From Myxococcales bacterium (lineage in GTDB: Bacteria; Myxococcota_A; Bradymonadia; REDH01): a DNA stretch of 64,000 bases. Shown piece after piece: positions 1-9,193 of the stretch. Each line of letters starts with the position of its first letter. Positions within the stretch are counted from its first letter, which is position 1. The notes under the pieces are model-generated. The model searched no databases. It was not told the origin of the DNA and worked only from the letters and a program-made list of their open reading frames with translations. The stretch lies in the NCBI GenBank assembly GCA_020633625.1, contig JACKDJ010000007.1:84352-148351 (forward strand), written 5' to 3'. Position numbers and translations under genes: made by a program.

Positions 1-209
1 CGGTTCTCCTGAAGACAGGTCTCCGTGAAGTCCGCCGTGTGGAGGCACTCTGCGGAGGACGTACACGGCGACTCGCCGCACCCCGTCGAGAGGCAGGACA
101 GACCGCGCGAGCAGTCGTCCGAGGAGGCGCAGGTCCCGACACCCTCTTCGGCGCCGCAGGCGACCAGGAGCGCGGAGCCAAGGATGAGACCGACGAGCGA
201 GGTGCGCAT
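1..209 (-). CDS. Cys-rich lipoprotein, C-terminus beyond window
   Basis: The reading frame starts with ATG at 209 and runs off the left edge, so only about 69 residues are visible. The N-terminus is MRTSLVGLILGSALLVAC, a lipoprotein signal with lipobox LVAC. The mature part has regularly spaced cysteines (GTCASSDDC, GLSCLSTGC, SPCTSSAEC), like the small Cys-rich lipoproteins common in myxobacteria. The function is unknown. It is divergent from the ParA-like gene, with about 140 bp between them. Confidence 0.6.
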   Translation of the reverse strand, partial: MRTSLVGLILGSALLVACGAEEGVGTCASSDDCSRGLSCLSTGCGESPCTSSAECLHTADFTETCLQEN

Positions 210-348
210 GCATACTCCGAAATCGTAGCAGGACGCGTCGCGTTATAGCACCGTCCCCCCCTCGGATCAACGCGACGGCGCCGCTTGACGCGCCGCGTTG
301 AGCGTGCTGTTCCGCGGGCTTGCAACCCGCCCTCCCCTCCGAGGCAAT

Positions 349-1203
349 ATGAGGAGCTTTCTTCGTTCGGGCATCAAGCGGCTCGTCGCATCGCAGCGAC
401 AGGCGCGGCCTCTCGGGGACCGCGCGGCCGTCGTGATCGCCGTCGCCGCGCGCAAGGGCGGCGTCGGTAAGACGACCACCAGCGTGAATCTGGCGGCCGC
501 CCTCGCCCGCTTTCACGCGCGGCGCGTCCTCCTCGTCGACTTGGATCCCCAGGGTCATGTCGGCGCGTCGATGTCCGCGCAGTTTCACGGCAGCGCTGTC
601 GGCCTATCGGGCGTGTTCACAGAGGATAGCGACGTCGACGTCATGGATACGGTCGTCCCGACCGACGCGGAGCGCCTGCACATCACCTCCGGTGACCGCA
701 CGCTCGCGGCAGCCGAGCTGGCCCTCACGTCACGGATCGGAAAGGAGTTCGTGCTCCACGAGGCGCTCGAGGTCGCGCGAACGCACTACGACGTCATCCT
801 GCTCGACTGTCCGCCCAACGTGGGGAACCTCACGCTGAACGCGCTCGTCGCCGCAGATCTCGTGCTGGTCCCGTGCGACCTGTCGCCGCTCGCGGTAGAC
901 GGAGTGCACGCACTGATCGAGACGGTCTCCACCATCAGCGACCGCCTGAACCCGAAGATCGACTTGCTCGGGATCGTGGTCACGCGACTCGACGCGAGAA
1001 ACACCGGGCTGAACGAGTCGGTCCTCGCCGAGCTGCGTGATTCGTACGGCGTGCTGGTTTTCGACGAGACGATCGGGATCAACACCGACCTTGCGAAGGC
1101 CCAGCGCGCGGGGAAGAATGTGTTCGACCACGCGCCTCAGAGCCGTGGGGCCCAGCACCACCGCTCGCTCGCCGATGCAGTCCTCGCGCGCCTGTCAGCC
1201 TAG
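349..1203 (+). CDS. ParA/Soj-type ATPase
   Basis: The protein is 284 aa. It has a deviant Walker A KGGVGKTT at residues 36-43, a Walker A' region VLLVDLDPQG and a Walker B-like VILLDCPP, so it is a ParA/MinD-superfamily P-loop ATPase close to Soj. The ATG at 349 is preferred over the in-frame TTG at 298 because a GAGG Shine-Dalgarno lies just upstream. The leader before the ATPase core is Arg-rich and about 30 aa long. No ParB gene or parS-like site was seen nearby, so this may be an orphan ParA that positions a protein cargo rather than DNA. Its 3' end overlaps the next gene by 29 bp. Confidence 0.9.
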   Translation: MRSFLRSGIKRLVASQRQARPLGDRAAVVIAVAARKGGVGKTTTSVNLAAALARFHARRVLLVDLDPQGHVGASMSAQFHGSAVGLSGVFTEDSDVDVMDTVVPTDAERLHITSGDRTLAAAELALTSRIGKEFVLHEALEVARTHYDVILLDCPPNVGNLTLNALVAADLVLVPCDLSPLAVDGVHALIETVSTISDRLNPKIDLLGIVVTRLDARNTGLNESVLAELRDSYGVLVFDETIGINTDLAKAQRAGKNVFDHAPQSRGAQHHRSLADAVLARLSA

Positions 1204-2197
1204 CGTTCGCCCGCGCGCTCAAGGGACCCTCGCGCGTCGATTTCTGGGTGTGCTGCTAGCGACGAACGCGACCGCGTGTGCCTCGACCGCCGTCATGTCG
1301 CCCCCGATGTCGGTGCCTTGGGCAGAACACCAAGAACTGGGCTTCGCCGGCGGCGATCTGGCGACGCTCCGTGGCGCGCCATGGGTTCCGAACCCCGAGT
1401 CGCCAGAGGCGCTCGTCGCCGCCGCGGTCGGAGAGGCGCGCGACAACGCCATCGCGGCCCTGGACGCGACAGGGGACGAGAACTCGTTGGAGTCCGTCGC
1501 GCTAAACGAGAACACCGACGCTCTGACCGAGGCTTGGCTGCGGATCGACGAGGCGATCGTCCTCACCCGGCTGATCAACAGCCCGCTTCCTCCACCTCGA
1601 CCGGTCAGCGTTGAGCGGCAGGAGCGTGCCCGTGCCGGTAGAGTCCCTCCGGGCGAGCTCCACCTTCGAGTCCAGGGCCACGGCCTCGTGACGGTCCAAG
1701 TCTATGCCGCCGACGGTCGAATGCGTCCGGAAGCTGTTCGCGAGGTGTCGTCGGCGCTCCGTGACCGGCGCCTGGACCGAGTTCGGACGATAGAGCCGCG
1801 CCTGATCGCGATGCTCTACCGAGTAGGCCAGCGATACGACTCGCCCCTCACTGTGGTATCGGGGTATCGCGTGCGGGGCGTCAATGCGACCGAGGGAAGC
1901 CGCCATGGCGCCGGCCACGCCTGCGACTTCTATGTAGAGGGCGTAGGCGCCCGGTCGCTCGCGCGCACGGTCGAGGGGATGTTCGCTCGCGTCGGTGTCG
2001 GGTACTACCCCCGAAGCGGCTTCGTGCATCTCGATGACCGGGAGCGGACGTATTACTGGATCGACCAGTCCGGCCCCGGCCAGCGGTCCCGGGCTCGCAC
2101 TCGGGCGCTCGACATCGTGACCGCCGAGGCGAACGACACCACGCTCCAGTCCGTACACGCGACGGAAGAGGAGCTGTACGTGGTGCCACCGACCTAA
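1175..2197 (+). CDS. DUF882/YcbK-like (peptidase M15A-type) lipoprotein
   Basis: The C-terminal half matches the DUF882/YcbK branch of the M15 fold: SGYRVRG, then SRHGAGHACDF, then GYYPRSGFVHLD. These would supply the H/D/H zinc ligands of a murein amidase or carboxypeptidase. The start chosen (ATG 1175) gives an Arg-rich n-region, a hydrophobic stretch FLGVLLATNATAC and a plausible but non-ideal lipobox ending at Cys, so a cell-envelope lipoprotein is inferred. About 150 residues between signal and catalytic domain are unrecognised. The gene overlaps the ParA-like gene, suggesting co-translation. The start is uncertain; a GTG near 1250 is an alternative. Confidence 0.75.
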   Translation: MQSSRACQPSVRPRAQGTLARRFLGVLLATNATACASTAVMSPPMSVPWAEHQELGFAGGDLATLRGAPWVPNPESPEALVAAAVGEARDNAIAALDATGDENSLESVALNENTDALTEAWLRIDEAIVLTRLINSPLPPPRPVSVERQERARAGRVPPGELHLRVQGHGLVTVQVYAADGRMRPEAVREVSSALRDRRLDRVRTIEPRLIAMLYRVGQRYDSPLTVVSGYRVRGVNATEGSRHGAGHACDFYVEGVGARSLARTVEGMFARVGVGYYPRSGFVHLDDRERTYYWIDQSGPGQRSRARTRALDIVTAEANDTTLQSVHATEEELYVVPPT

Positions 2198-2556
2198 GGA
2201 ACCCCACGTGCGCGGGTCAGCCGCGGCGCCTGGACTTCTCGTCGCTGGCGAAGAGTCGCGTGGTTCTCCGTCAGCGACGACGGGCTGCTGCGCCAGACAC
2301 CGGCTCGCGCGTCGTGGCCGGCCTCCGCCGCGTCGACCGCACGCCAACGAAGTCCGACGCCGAGCCAGGCCCGCGACGAGCATCCGCTCCCTGGCCCGGG
2401 CGGCTATGGACACGACGCTCCGAACGCCTAACGGGCTCGACGAGCGTCATGTGCCGCTGGCACGCCACCGATTGATGCCGAGCACGGCCCACGAAACGGC
2501 GACGCCCGCCGAGTGGCGGGCGTCGTCGCATGACCCGCCGCTCGGCGGGACCTAGG
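2198..2556. other. Intergenic region between convergent genes
   Basis: This stretch separates the DUF882 gene from the convergent protease gene. Apart from the hairpin at 2500-2525 I see no gene I can defend. A GTG-initiated frame at 2208-2555 has an AAGGA upstream, but it is Arg/Pro/Ala-rich and runs through the terminator. Confidence 0.5.
2500..2525. terminator. Bidirectional hairpin terminator between convergent genes
   Basis: A perfect 11-bp stem CGACGCCCGCC / GGCGGGCGTCG closes over a GAGT loop. It lies between a plus-strand gene ending at 2197 and a minus-strand gene ending at 2557. A short T-tract (CCGTTTCG) follows the hairpin only in the minus orientation, so it is probably the protease terminator. 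Confidence 0.6.
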
Positions 2557-5500
2557 CTACCACTGGAAGACCTTGTTGGTCTCGACGAGGAACCGGATGT
2601 TCTCGATGTGGTTGTCGAGCTCCTGCGAGATCTCGCTGGAGTCGCGGTCGGGGAGGAGGATCGACGGGTCGTCCTTGGCCTCATCCTCGAGCTCGAGGGC
2701 GGCATCGAGCTCAACCTGAAGGTCGATCGCGCGCTGCACCATCCGGTAGCCGACGTTCGGGCCAAAGCTCGAGTTGTAGTCGTCGGGGTCGGGGATGATG
2801 GTCGCGGGCGACGTCACGTCGGTCGGGTCGTACTCGGGGTTCGGGATCTCGGCCAGGATGCGAGCGGCGTAGGTGGTGCCGAACTCATCGGTGTACGTGA
2901 CCCAGTCGAAGCGCTCGTCGCGGTCGTTGACGATGGCGGGCGTCTCGCCGCGGCCCCAGAGGTAGACCGACGACTGGTCGAGCCAGGAGTAGTCGAGGTT
3001 GGCGGAGAAGTTCGCCGCGGCGAAGACCGTCGAGTACAGCTGCATGTTGTAGTCGCGGTTGCCGTAGACGGTCGTGTACGGGTTCACGAGCTGGCCAGCG
3101 CAGCGGTAGCTGGAAGAGCGGAGCAGCTCGATCGGCGCCACATCGTACTTCCCGTCGGGATTGCGCGTGGCGCACATTCCGATGTCGGCGATGTCGCCGG
3201 CCATGATGCCGCCGACGAAGTTGCCGATGTCGGAGGGGAAGGCGAGGTACGGCGGGATGTAGAAGGCGGTGCTGTCGGAGTCGGTGTCGGCACCGATGAT
3301 GTCGACCGAGCCGTCCATGAAGCTGATGAGGGCGGCGTACTTCGACCAGAAGTGGGAGAGGACCTCGTACTGGTAGAAGTAGTGGTAGCCGGCCTCGTCG
3401 TCTTCGCGACGGCGGTGGAACTGGCTGTACTGGTAGCGTGCGCCGTCGGCGATGGAGAGGTCGATGTAGTCGTTCGCTGCGACGCCGCCGAAGCGCGGGT
3501 CGTAGTTCGGCGCGCGGTAGCCTGGGTCGGCATCGATGTTGACGATGACGCCCCCGTCCTCGTCGTCGGGCGCGTAGGTGCCGATCGAGGGAGTCGTGAG
3601 GGTGCCGGCGACGAAGTTCAGGGCGTCCTCCATCGCGAGTGTGGCGGACAGTCCACCGCGCTCGGCGGCGTACCACTCGGGCCCGCGGTTCGCGGCAGAG
3701 AGCAGCCAGTACTGGTACTGCTGAACGGCCGGCTGGAACGTGTAGGAGATGTCGCGCGAGATGTACGACCAGAGGTCGAGGCCGAACGCGGGGCGACCGC
3801 GGCGGAACGACGAGATCGGGTAGTAGTTCTTGTAGTCCTCGATGAGGCGCGTGACGATCTCGAGCTCGTCGGCGCCGCCGTCGAAGATGTTGCAGGTCGC
3901 GCTGGAGCCGCGGAGGTAGTCCTCACAGAAGCGGTACGGCACGACGACGTCGGCGGCGGTCAGCAGCGGCGCGCCGGTCGAGGGGGTGGCGCAGTAGCCC
4001 GGCGTGATGCCCTGGGTCTGACGGGGGTCGAGGGGGCTGCGGTAGCAGGTCTGGACGCCAGCGCAGTCGGCATCGGTGTCGCAGTACTGGCAGGTCGCGC
4101 CCTGGCACTCCGAGGCCGAGACGAGCTTGCGCGAGTACATCCCCGACATGTTGCCGATGCCGGTGAAGTCGATGTGCCCCGGGTGGCGCGCCTGCGCGAG
4201 GTCGTTGGTGTCGATTGTGGTCGGGTTGCTCTCCCAGAACATGATCGGGAGGACCGAGTAGTGCCAATAGGTCCACGGGTAGTCGAACTCGTCGTCGTCG
4301 CGGCTGTCGCCGTCGGTCCCGCCGGGGTAGTAGCGGGTCCAGTTCTCGACGTCCTTCATCGTCTGGACGAGCTCGGTCGGGTGACGGGTCACGTCGGTGG
4401 ATGTCCAGGAGCCGGTGTCCTGGTTCCAGCGCGAGTCGACCTCGAGCCGGTGGGGTGCCTCGTCGAAGACCTCGAGCAGCTCGCCGTAGCCGTATGCGAC
4501 CGCGGCGTAGTCGTAGAGGCCCAGGCCGCCCTGACGACCGTTGAAGTCGCCGTGGTAGTCCATGACCGTGGAGTACTCGTAGTGGTTGATCGAGCCGACC
4601 TGGGTGCCGTCCGCGAGCGTACCGGACCGCAGCCGCGCCATAATCTCGGCGGAGCGCTCGGCGCGCTGGGCGGACGTCTCCGTCCCGGAGCAGAGGGTGG
4701 GCGCGACGTCGCCGGTGGCGAACCCGTCGACCGAGAAGGTGGGCACCTCGTCGGGCGCGCACTGCTCGTCGAAGGTCTCCTGCCGGAGCGCCCAGTACTG
4801 CGGGAAGTAGTTCATCGAGTCGGCGGTGCCGACGAAGTTGTGCCGGAGGCCGACCGTGTGGCCGATCTCGTGCGACTCGATGCCGATGTAGATGCGGCCG
4901 CGGACCTCGAGCCAGAGCTGACGGTCGACCTCCTCGGCGGTGAGCTCGGGGTGGTCGGCCTCGAGCTGCGCCTTGTAGCGGTACATCTCCTCAGCGAAGC
5001 CGATGATCTGGCGGTCGAAGTCGTCGGCCATGATCACGCAGTCGTCGCCGAGCAGGCGGTCCCGCAGGCGGTCGGCGCGGCGCTGGGTGGTCATCATCCG
5101 AGCGACCTGAAGCGGTGACGCGTAGGCGGCCGCCTGCTCCATCACGGACGACGGGACCTCGGCGGCGTTGCGGCCGACGGGGTTACGGAGGACGTCGGTG
5201 ACACCGGCGGCGGTCGTCGCGGCGCCCATGGTCATGTGGTCGATGAACTCGGGGATCTCGAGAATCTGCTCGACCGGCGTGCCGACGGCGCGCGCGAGCG
5301 GGTCCTCCTGGCGGCCGTTCATCAGCCGGAAGGACTCGACGGGGCGAGACAGGAGGTCGCGGAGGTAGGGCCGGTCGAGCAGCTCGCGGACCAGGGCGCG
5401 GTCAGCGTTCCGCTCGACAGCGTCGCGCGCGGCGACGCTGACGACGTTCTGCTGGGCGCGCTGCAGCTCGAGAGCCTTGTCGTCGTCGCCGACGATCAGG

Positions 5501-7050
5501 TCAGCGCCGAAGTACAGGTCGTAGTCAGCCTGCTGGCGGAGCTGCTCGTAGTAGTCCTGGATGTTGACGCCGTACCCGTACTCTTCGGGTGTGAGGTCGC
5601 CCTCGATGATCTTGACGAGGTTGAGGATGCGCTCGGCGTCGCGGCTGAGGTGGCCGCCGTTGAAGTTGGCCTGCGCCTGGATGATCTGGCCGGTGAGCGG
5701 GTCGGCGGCCGACGGCCCGTAGCCGTACCACGGCGCGGCGGGGTCGGTGCGCCACGTGAAGAAGTTGTAGCGGATATCGCCCGTATTCTTCACGTCGCCT
5801 GCGCGCTTGCAGTGGCCGAGCTGGTAGCCTTCGGCCGAGGCGGCGTAGGCCTCTTGGAGTCGGGCGCGATCGACGGGGTTGTACGTGGTGTCGAGGAGCT
5901 CCTGGGGAACCGTGGCGTCGGTCGAGCCGGGGTTGAGACACGCGTAGAACATCCGGGGGATGTCCGAGAGCTGCTTACCCTGCGCGGCGGCGACGGTGCG
6001 ACGGAACGCGTAGCTGTACTGCTCCGCGATCTCGTACGCCTCGTCGTACAGGTCGGTCGGGTACTCCTCGGAGAGGTAGTACACGATCGGCTTCGGGGTG
6101 CGGTCCGCGTAGGGACGGGCGCGACCGGCGGAGTCGAAGTCGTTGTCCCAGATGTCGTGGATCGTGGCGAGCTCGACGCGCGAATAGTCCGTACAATCGT
6201 AGCGCTCGTCGTAGTAGCAGTTGATCTTCTGGAAGAAGCCGAACAGGTTCATGTCGTGGTCGTCGTAGCGACGCGCGACGTGCTCCAGGTTGTTGGCCTG
6301 AGCTTCGGTGAGCTTCACGAAGGACGTGCGGACGACCATCTCTTCGGTGCCGCAGTCGACGCCCCAGCCCGGGAAGCCGACGATCTGGAAGCACGACCAC
6401 CAGTCGGTGCCGCCTATGTAGGTGGTGACGAAGTCGAAGTAGTTCACGACGCCGGCGTCGTCGGTCTCGGTGTGGAGCGTGCCCTGCGACTGTTCAGCGG
6501 GGATCGTGATCCAAGCGCTGCCCTGGTCTTCGATCCACGACGCGAACTCGCCGTTCGCGCCGGTCACGGTGCGGTTGTCGTTCCAGTTCGCCCGGATGTA
6601 GTCACGCTCGTACCACCGGCGGTCAGACGCGTTCTCGGTGAGGACGTTGCTCTGCTCGCCGGTCGACGAGTTGTACTGGCGCTGCACGTCCGTGTGCATC
6701 ACGGAGTAGGCGGCGACGACGTTGCCGTCGAACTGCGGCTGCGACGTGATGTTGGTCGCCACCGTGTCGAGGCCGATGATGTCCTCGTGCACGCGGCGCG
6801 CGATCAGGTAGTCCTCGCTGAACTCGAAGTGGACGCGCTCGAGGGGGCCCTGCAGGCCGGCGAACGTGTGCTCGGCGGTCGCGTTCGTGTCGATGACCGT
6901 CTGAAGCATGTACCACTGCCCGTCGAACATCGACTTCTCGAGCAGGTTGTCGTCGATGCGGTCGACGTCGCCGACGTCTTGCGCACAGCCGGCTGCGAGC
7001 GCAGCGGTGGCCAGCGAGCCGGCCACGAGGAATCGCCTGAGGTTCGTCAT
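2557..7050 (-). CDS. Giant zinc metalloprotease lipoprotein (metzincin type)
   Basis: The protein is 1497 aa, starting at ATG 7050 with an AGGTAA ribosome site. The N-terminus MTNLRRFLVAGSLATAALAAGC is a lipoprotein signal with lipobox AAGC, so an outer-membrane or surface-anchored protein is expected. Residues about 727-739 read HEIGHTVGLRHNF, the extended HExxHxxGxxH zinc site of metzincin-type peptidases. It resembles the large bacterial zinc-dependent metalloprotease families with DUF5117/DUF4953-like parts. The mature protein is acidic and rich in Tyr/Asp/Asn. A Cys-rich insert near residues 980-1020 (CQGATCQYCDTDADC) resembles myxobacterial Cys-rich modules. It follows the beta-barrel gene by 42 bp and is probably co-transcribed with it. 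Confidence 0.85.
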   Translation of the reverse strand: MTNLRRFLVAGSLATAALAAGCAQDVGDVDRIDDNLLEKSMFDGQWYMLQTVIDTNATAEHTFAGLQGPLERVHFEFSEDYLIARRVHEDIIGLDTVATNITSQPQFDGNVVAAYSVMHTDVQRQYNSSTGEQSNVLTENASDRRWYERDYIRANWNDNRTVTGANGEFASWIEDQGSAWITIPAEQSQGTLHTETDDAGVVNYFDFVTTYIGGTDWWSCFQIVGFPGWGVDCGTEEMVVRTSFVKLTEAQANNLEHVARRYDDHDMNLFGFFQKINCYYDERYDCTDYSRVELATIHDIWDNDFDSAGRARPYADRTPKPIVYYLSEEYPTDLYDEAYEIAEQYSYAFRRTVAAAQGKQLSDIPRMFYACLNPGSTDATVPQELLDTTYNPVDRARLQEAYAASAEGYQLGHCKRAGDVKNTGDIRYNFFTWRTDPAAPWYGYGPSAADPLTGQIIQAQANFNGGHLSRDAERILNLVKIIEGDLTPEEYGYGVNIQDYYEQLRQQADYDLYFGADLIVGDDDKALELQRAQQNVVSVAARDAVERNADRALVRELLDRPYLRDLLSRPVESFRLMNGRQEDPLARAVGTPVEQILEIPEFIDHMTMGAATTAAGVTDVLRNPVGRNAAEVPSSVMEQAAAYASPLQVARMMTTQRRADRLRDRLLGDDCVIMADDFDRQIIGFAEEMYRYKAQLEADHPELTAEEVDRQLWLEVRGRIYIGIESHEIGHTVGLRHNFVGTADSMNYFPQYWALRQETFDEQCAPDEVPTFSVDGFATGDVAPTLCSGTETSAQRAERSAEIMARLRSGTLADGTQVGSINHYEYSTVMDYHGDFNGRQGGLGLYDYAAVAYGYGELLEVFDEAPHRLEVDSRWNQDTGSWTSTDVTRHPTELVQTMKDVENWTRYYPGGTDGDSRDDDEFDYPWTYWHYSVLPIMFWESNPTTIDTNDLAQARHPGHIDFTGIGNMSGMYSRKLVSASECQGATCQYCDTDADCAGVQTCYRSPLDPRQTQGITPGYCATPSTGAPLLTAADVVVPYRFCEDYLRGSSATCNIFDGGADELEIVTRLIEDYKNYYPISSFRRGRPAFGLDLWSYISRDISYTFQPAVQQYQYWLLSAANRGPEWYAAERGGLSATLAMEDALNFVAGTLTTPSIGTYAPDDEDGGVIVNIDADPGYRAPNYDPRFGGVAANDYIDLSIADGARYQYSQFHRRREDDEAGYHYFYQYEVLSHFWSKYAALISFMDGSVDIIGADTDSDSTAFYIPPYLAFPSDIGNFVGGIMAGDIADIGMCATRNPDGKYDVAPIELLRSSSYRCAGQLVNPYTTVYGNRDYNMQLYSTVFAAANFSANLDYSWLDQSSVYLWGRGETPAIVNDRDERFDWVTYTDEFGTTYAARILAEIPNPEYDPTDVTSPATIIPDPDDYNSSFGPNVGYRMVQRAIDLQVELDAALELEDEAKDDPSILLPDRDSSEISQELDNHIENIRFLVETNKVFQW

Positions 7051-7092
7051 CGAGTTACCTGAGCGGTGGGGGTGGGAGGTCATGGTCAGGGG

Positions 7093-8247
7093 CTAGTAGC
7101 TGAGGCCGAGCGACAGTCCGACCGAGGTCCGAGACTGATTGCCCGTCTGTGTGTCGAAGAACGGGAAGCGGATCCGCTTGTTGTCGGACGTCCGCGGCGG
7201 GCCCGACGTCGCCATCGAGAGGCCGACCGAGTAGTGGTCGAGGAAGGAGTAGTCGACGCCGAACGACCCGGTCATCGACTGACGCCCAACGCGGCCGGCG
7301 TGGGCGTTCGGGGACGTGAACTCATCGCGCTCCTCGAAGACGTTGTACGCCTGCGCGTGCGAGAAGTTCCACCCGATGGACGCCGACAGCGCGTCCGTGA
7401 AGGAGTACCCCAGGTTGAGGCCGGTCGAGACCGACCACGAGGTGTTCACTCCCGCCTCAGCGACGGCGTTGACTGCGAGGTCCTCGTTGCCGCCCGTCCG
7501 GTAGATGATGTCCAGCTCGCGTGGGTCGAGGACGACCGAGGTGTAGCGGTACCAGCGCTTGTTGAAGCCGACGTTCGCGCTCGCTGAGAACCCGCCCACC
7601 GAACGGCTCAGCGAGAGTCCTGGGGCGATGAACGTCCGTAGGCCCGAAACGCGGCTGTACCGCGAGAGCGGGATCGTGCTACCGAGCGACGCGCCGACGC
7701 GGATGCCGGTCCGCGGGATCACGAAGATGGTGCCAGGGGCGAGCCGCACGGACACATCGTCGATCCAGCCCCGGTAGCGACGCACACAGTTCCCGTCCCC
7801 GTCTGCGGCCGCCGCGTCCGAGTCCGGGTCGCAGAAGATCAGGTCGTCGGTGCCCGCGGCGGTCAGAAAAGTCGACCAGCCGCTCCCGACGCTCAGCGAG
7901 ATGCCCTTCGCCAGCTCGCGGGAGATCCCCAGCGAAAGAGACAGCGCGAGCTCGTCGCCGCGGTCCACCCGGCGCAGGTTCGGGTTGAGCTGTCCTGCGC
8001 TCACCGAGAAGTCCGCACCCGCGTTGATCTCGAACGGGAGGTCGATCGGCTTGCGCCCGCCCTCTTCCGCGTCGCCGCCGGCGTCCGCTTCCAGCTCGAG
8101 GTCCGACTCGCCACCGCCCGCGTCCGCGAGCTGGCCCGGGTCCGCTGGAGTCTCCTCGAGCGCCGGCTCCGCTACGTCTGCGCGAGCGGCAACGGGCGCC
8201 AGCAGCAGCGTGAGAATAGTTGCCAGGGTTGCTGCGTTCTTCGTCAT
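7093..8247 (-). CDS. Predicted outer-membrane beta-barrel protein
   Basis: The protein is 384 aa with a signal peptide (ATLATILTLLLAPVAARA, cleavage after ARA). An acidic Ala/Asp/Glu-rich linker of about 50 residues follows. The rest alternates hydrophobic and polar residues (for example ELALSLSLGISRELAKGISL), typical of amphipathic beta strands, and ends in SVGLSLGLSY with a terminal aromatic. I infer a transmembrane barrel or porin-like protein; the specific family is not recognised. It lies directly upstream of the giant metalloprotease on the same strand, so the two may function together at the outer membrane. Confidence 0.65.
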   Translation of the reverse strand: MTKNAATLATILTLLLAPVAARADVAEPALEETPADPGQLADAGGGESDLELEADAGGDAEEGGRKPIDLPFEINAGADFSVSAGQLNPNLRRVDRGDELALSLSLGISRELAKGISLSVGSGWSTFLTAAGTDDLIFCDPDSDAAAADGDGNCVRRYRGWIDDVSVRLAPGTIFVIPRTGIRVGASLGSTIPLSRYSRVSGLRTFIAPGLSLSRSVGGFSASANVGFNKRWYRYTSVVLDPRELDIIYRTGGNEDLAVNAVAEAGVNTSWSVSTGLNLGYSFTDALSASIGWNFSHAQAYNVFEERDEFTSPNAHAGRVGRQSMTGSFGVDYSFLDHYSVGLSMATSGPPRTSDNKRIRFPFFDTQTGNQSRTSVGLSLGLSY

Positions 8248-8543
8248 CAGGGCCGTCGGACCGCGGGTTCGAGAGGGCGGTAACTTTTCGCGCGGCGTCG
8301 CTGGATTCCTTGGTTCTGCACGAGACGTGCCACCAAATCAGACTCTCCAAGACACCGAAATCAAACTAGTTTCTGTGGCGTGCACGCGCTTACACCGGCT
8401 GCGGACGCACGACGCGATCGAGCTACTCGCTCGGCAACACTCCGTCAACGGGCCGGTGGATCGGGAGCGGCACCTGCGTGCCAATCTCGAGACAGCCGCG
8501 AGACGCTTCACGACATCGCCGCTCTCGCCGCCCCGGCCCTAAC
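8248..8543. other. Intergenic leader of the barrel/protease pair
   Basis: About 296 bp without a credible gene. It must carry the end of the sua5 transcript and the promoter for the minus-strand barrel/protease pair. It is locally AT-richer than its surroundings and includes a perfect palindrome AAACTAGTTT at 8363-8372, about 116 bp upstream of the barrel start, which could be an operator. No strong sigma70 boxes were found. Confidence 0.35.
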
Positions 8544-9191
8544 TCAGGCCCAGTCCGGCTCGACCGGGCCGCGGCCGGCGCGGATCAACACCGGGGCGTC
8601 GCCGGTCCAGTCGACGACCGTCGTCGCTTCGGCCTCGATCGGATCGGTCTCGACGATCGCATCCAGCTCCCGCCCCCACGCCGACATCACCTCGGGTGAT
8701 GCGTTCATGAGCGCGCCCGTCCGGTCATGGCAGGTCGTCACGAGCAGCGGGCCGTCGGCCGCCTCTAGGATCGCGCGCGCGACGTCGTGACTCGGGATGC
8801 GAACACCTACCGCGCGTCGCTTTGACTGGAGCTGCCTGGGGACCTGCCGCGACGCAGGGAGGATCACGGTGTACGCTCCCGGAAGCAGCCGCCGCACCAG
8901 GCGGAACTGGCTCTGATCCATCAGCACGTAGCTCGCGGCGGCCGCGAGATCGGCGCACATGAGGCTCAGCGGCTTCTCGTCTGCCCCGCGACGGTCCGAC
9001 GAGGGGTTGATCGCGGCCCGCAGCTCGGCGAGCCGGCTGCTGGCCGCGCGCGACTGCGCGTCGCATCCGAGCACCCACGTCGTGTCGGTCGGGAAGGCGA
9101 TCAGTCCCTCGGCTCGCAGCACCGCCGCCAGCTCCGCGACGCGGTCCGGTCGCGGATAGTAGGCGTCGAGCTCGATCGCGCGGGCCCCCAT
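8544..9191 (-). CDS. Sua5/YciO/YrdC-family threonylcarbamoyl-AMP synthase-like protein
   Basis: The protein is 215 aa with the YrdC fold signature: IAFPTDTTWVLGCDA near the N-terminus, EKPLSLMCADL, LLPGAYTVILPAS and VGVRIPSHDVARAIL. Family members make threonylcarbamoyl-AMP from threonine, bicarbonate and ATP for the t6A37 tRNA modification. The length fits the short YrdC/YciO type without a Sua5 C-terminal domain, and the YciO branch has a less certain role. It starts 2 bp after the YhbY stop, so the two genes are probably co-translated. Confidence 0.85.
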   Translation of the reverse strand: MGARAIELDAYYPRPDRVAELAAVLRAEGLIAFPTDTTWVLGCDAQSRAASSRLAELRAAINPSSDRRGADEKPLSLMCADLAAAASYVLMDQSQFRLVRRLLPGAYTVILPASRQVPRQLQSKRRAVGVRIPSHDVARAILEAADGPLLVTTCHDRTGALMNASPEVMSAWGRELDAIVETDPIEAEATTVVDWTGDAPVLIRAGRGPVEPDWA

Positions 9192-9193
9192 TG

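Noticed and set aside
2208..2555. 115-residue plus-strand frame with AAGGA upstream
   Set aside because: Composition is Arg/Pro/Ala noise, it has no recognisable domain, and it reads through a strong terminator hairpin.
2530..5118. 862-residue frame opposite the metalloprotease gene
   Set aside because: Val/Asp/Glu/Arg-rich antisense shadow caused by high GC; the other strand carries a clear zinc protease.
5236..7062. 608-residue frame opposite the same gene
   Set aside because: Same reason: antisense of a well-supported coding sequence.
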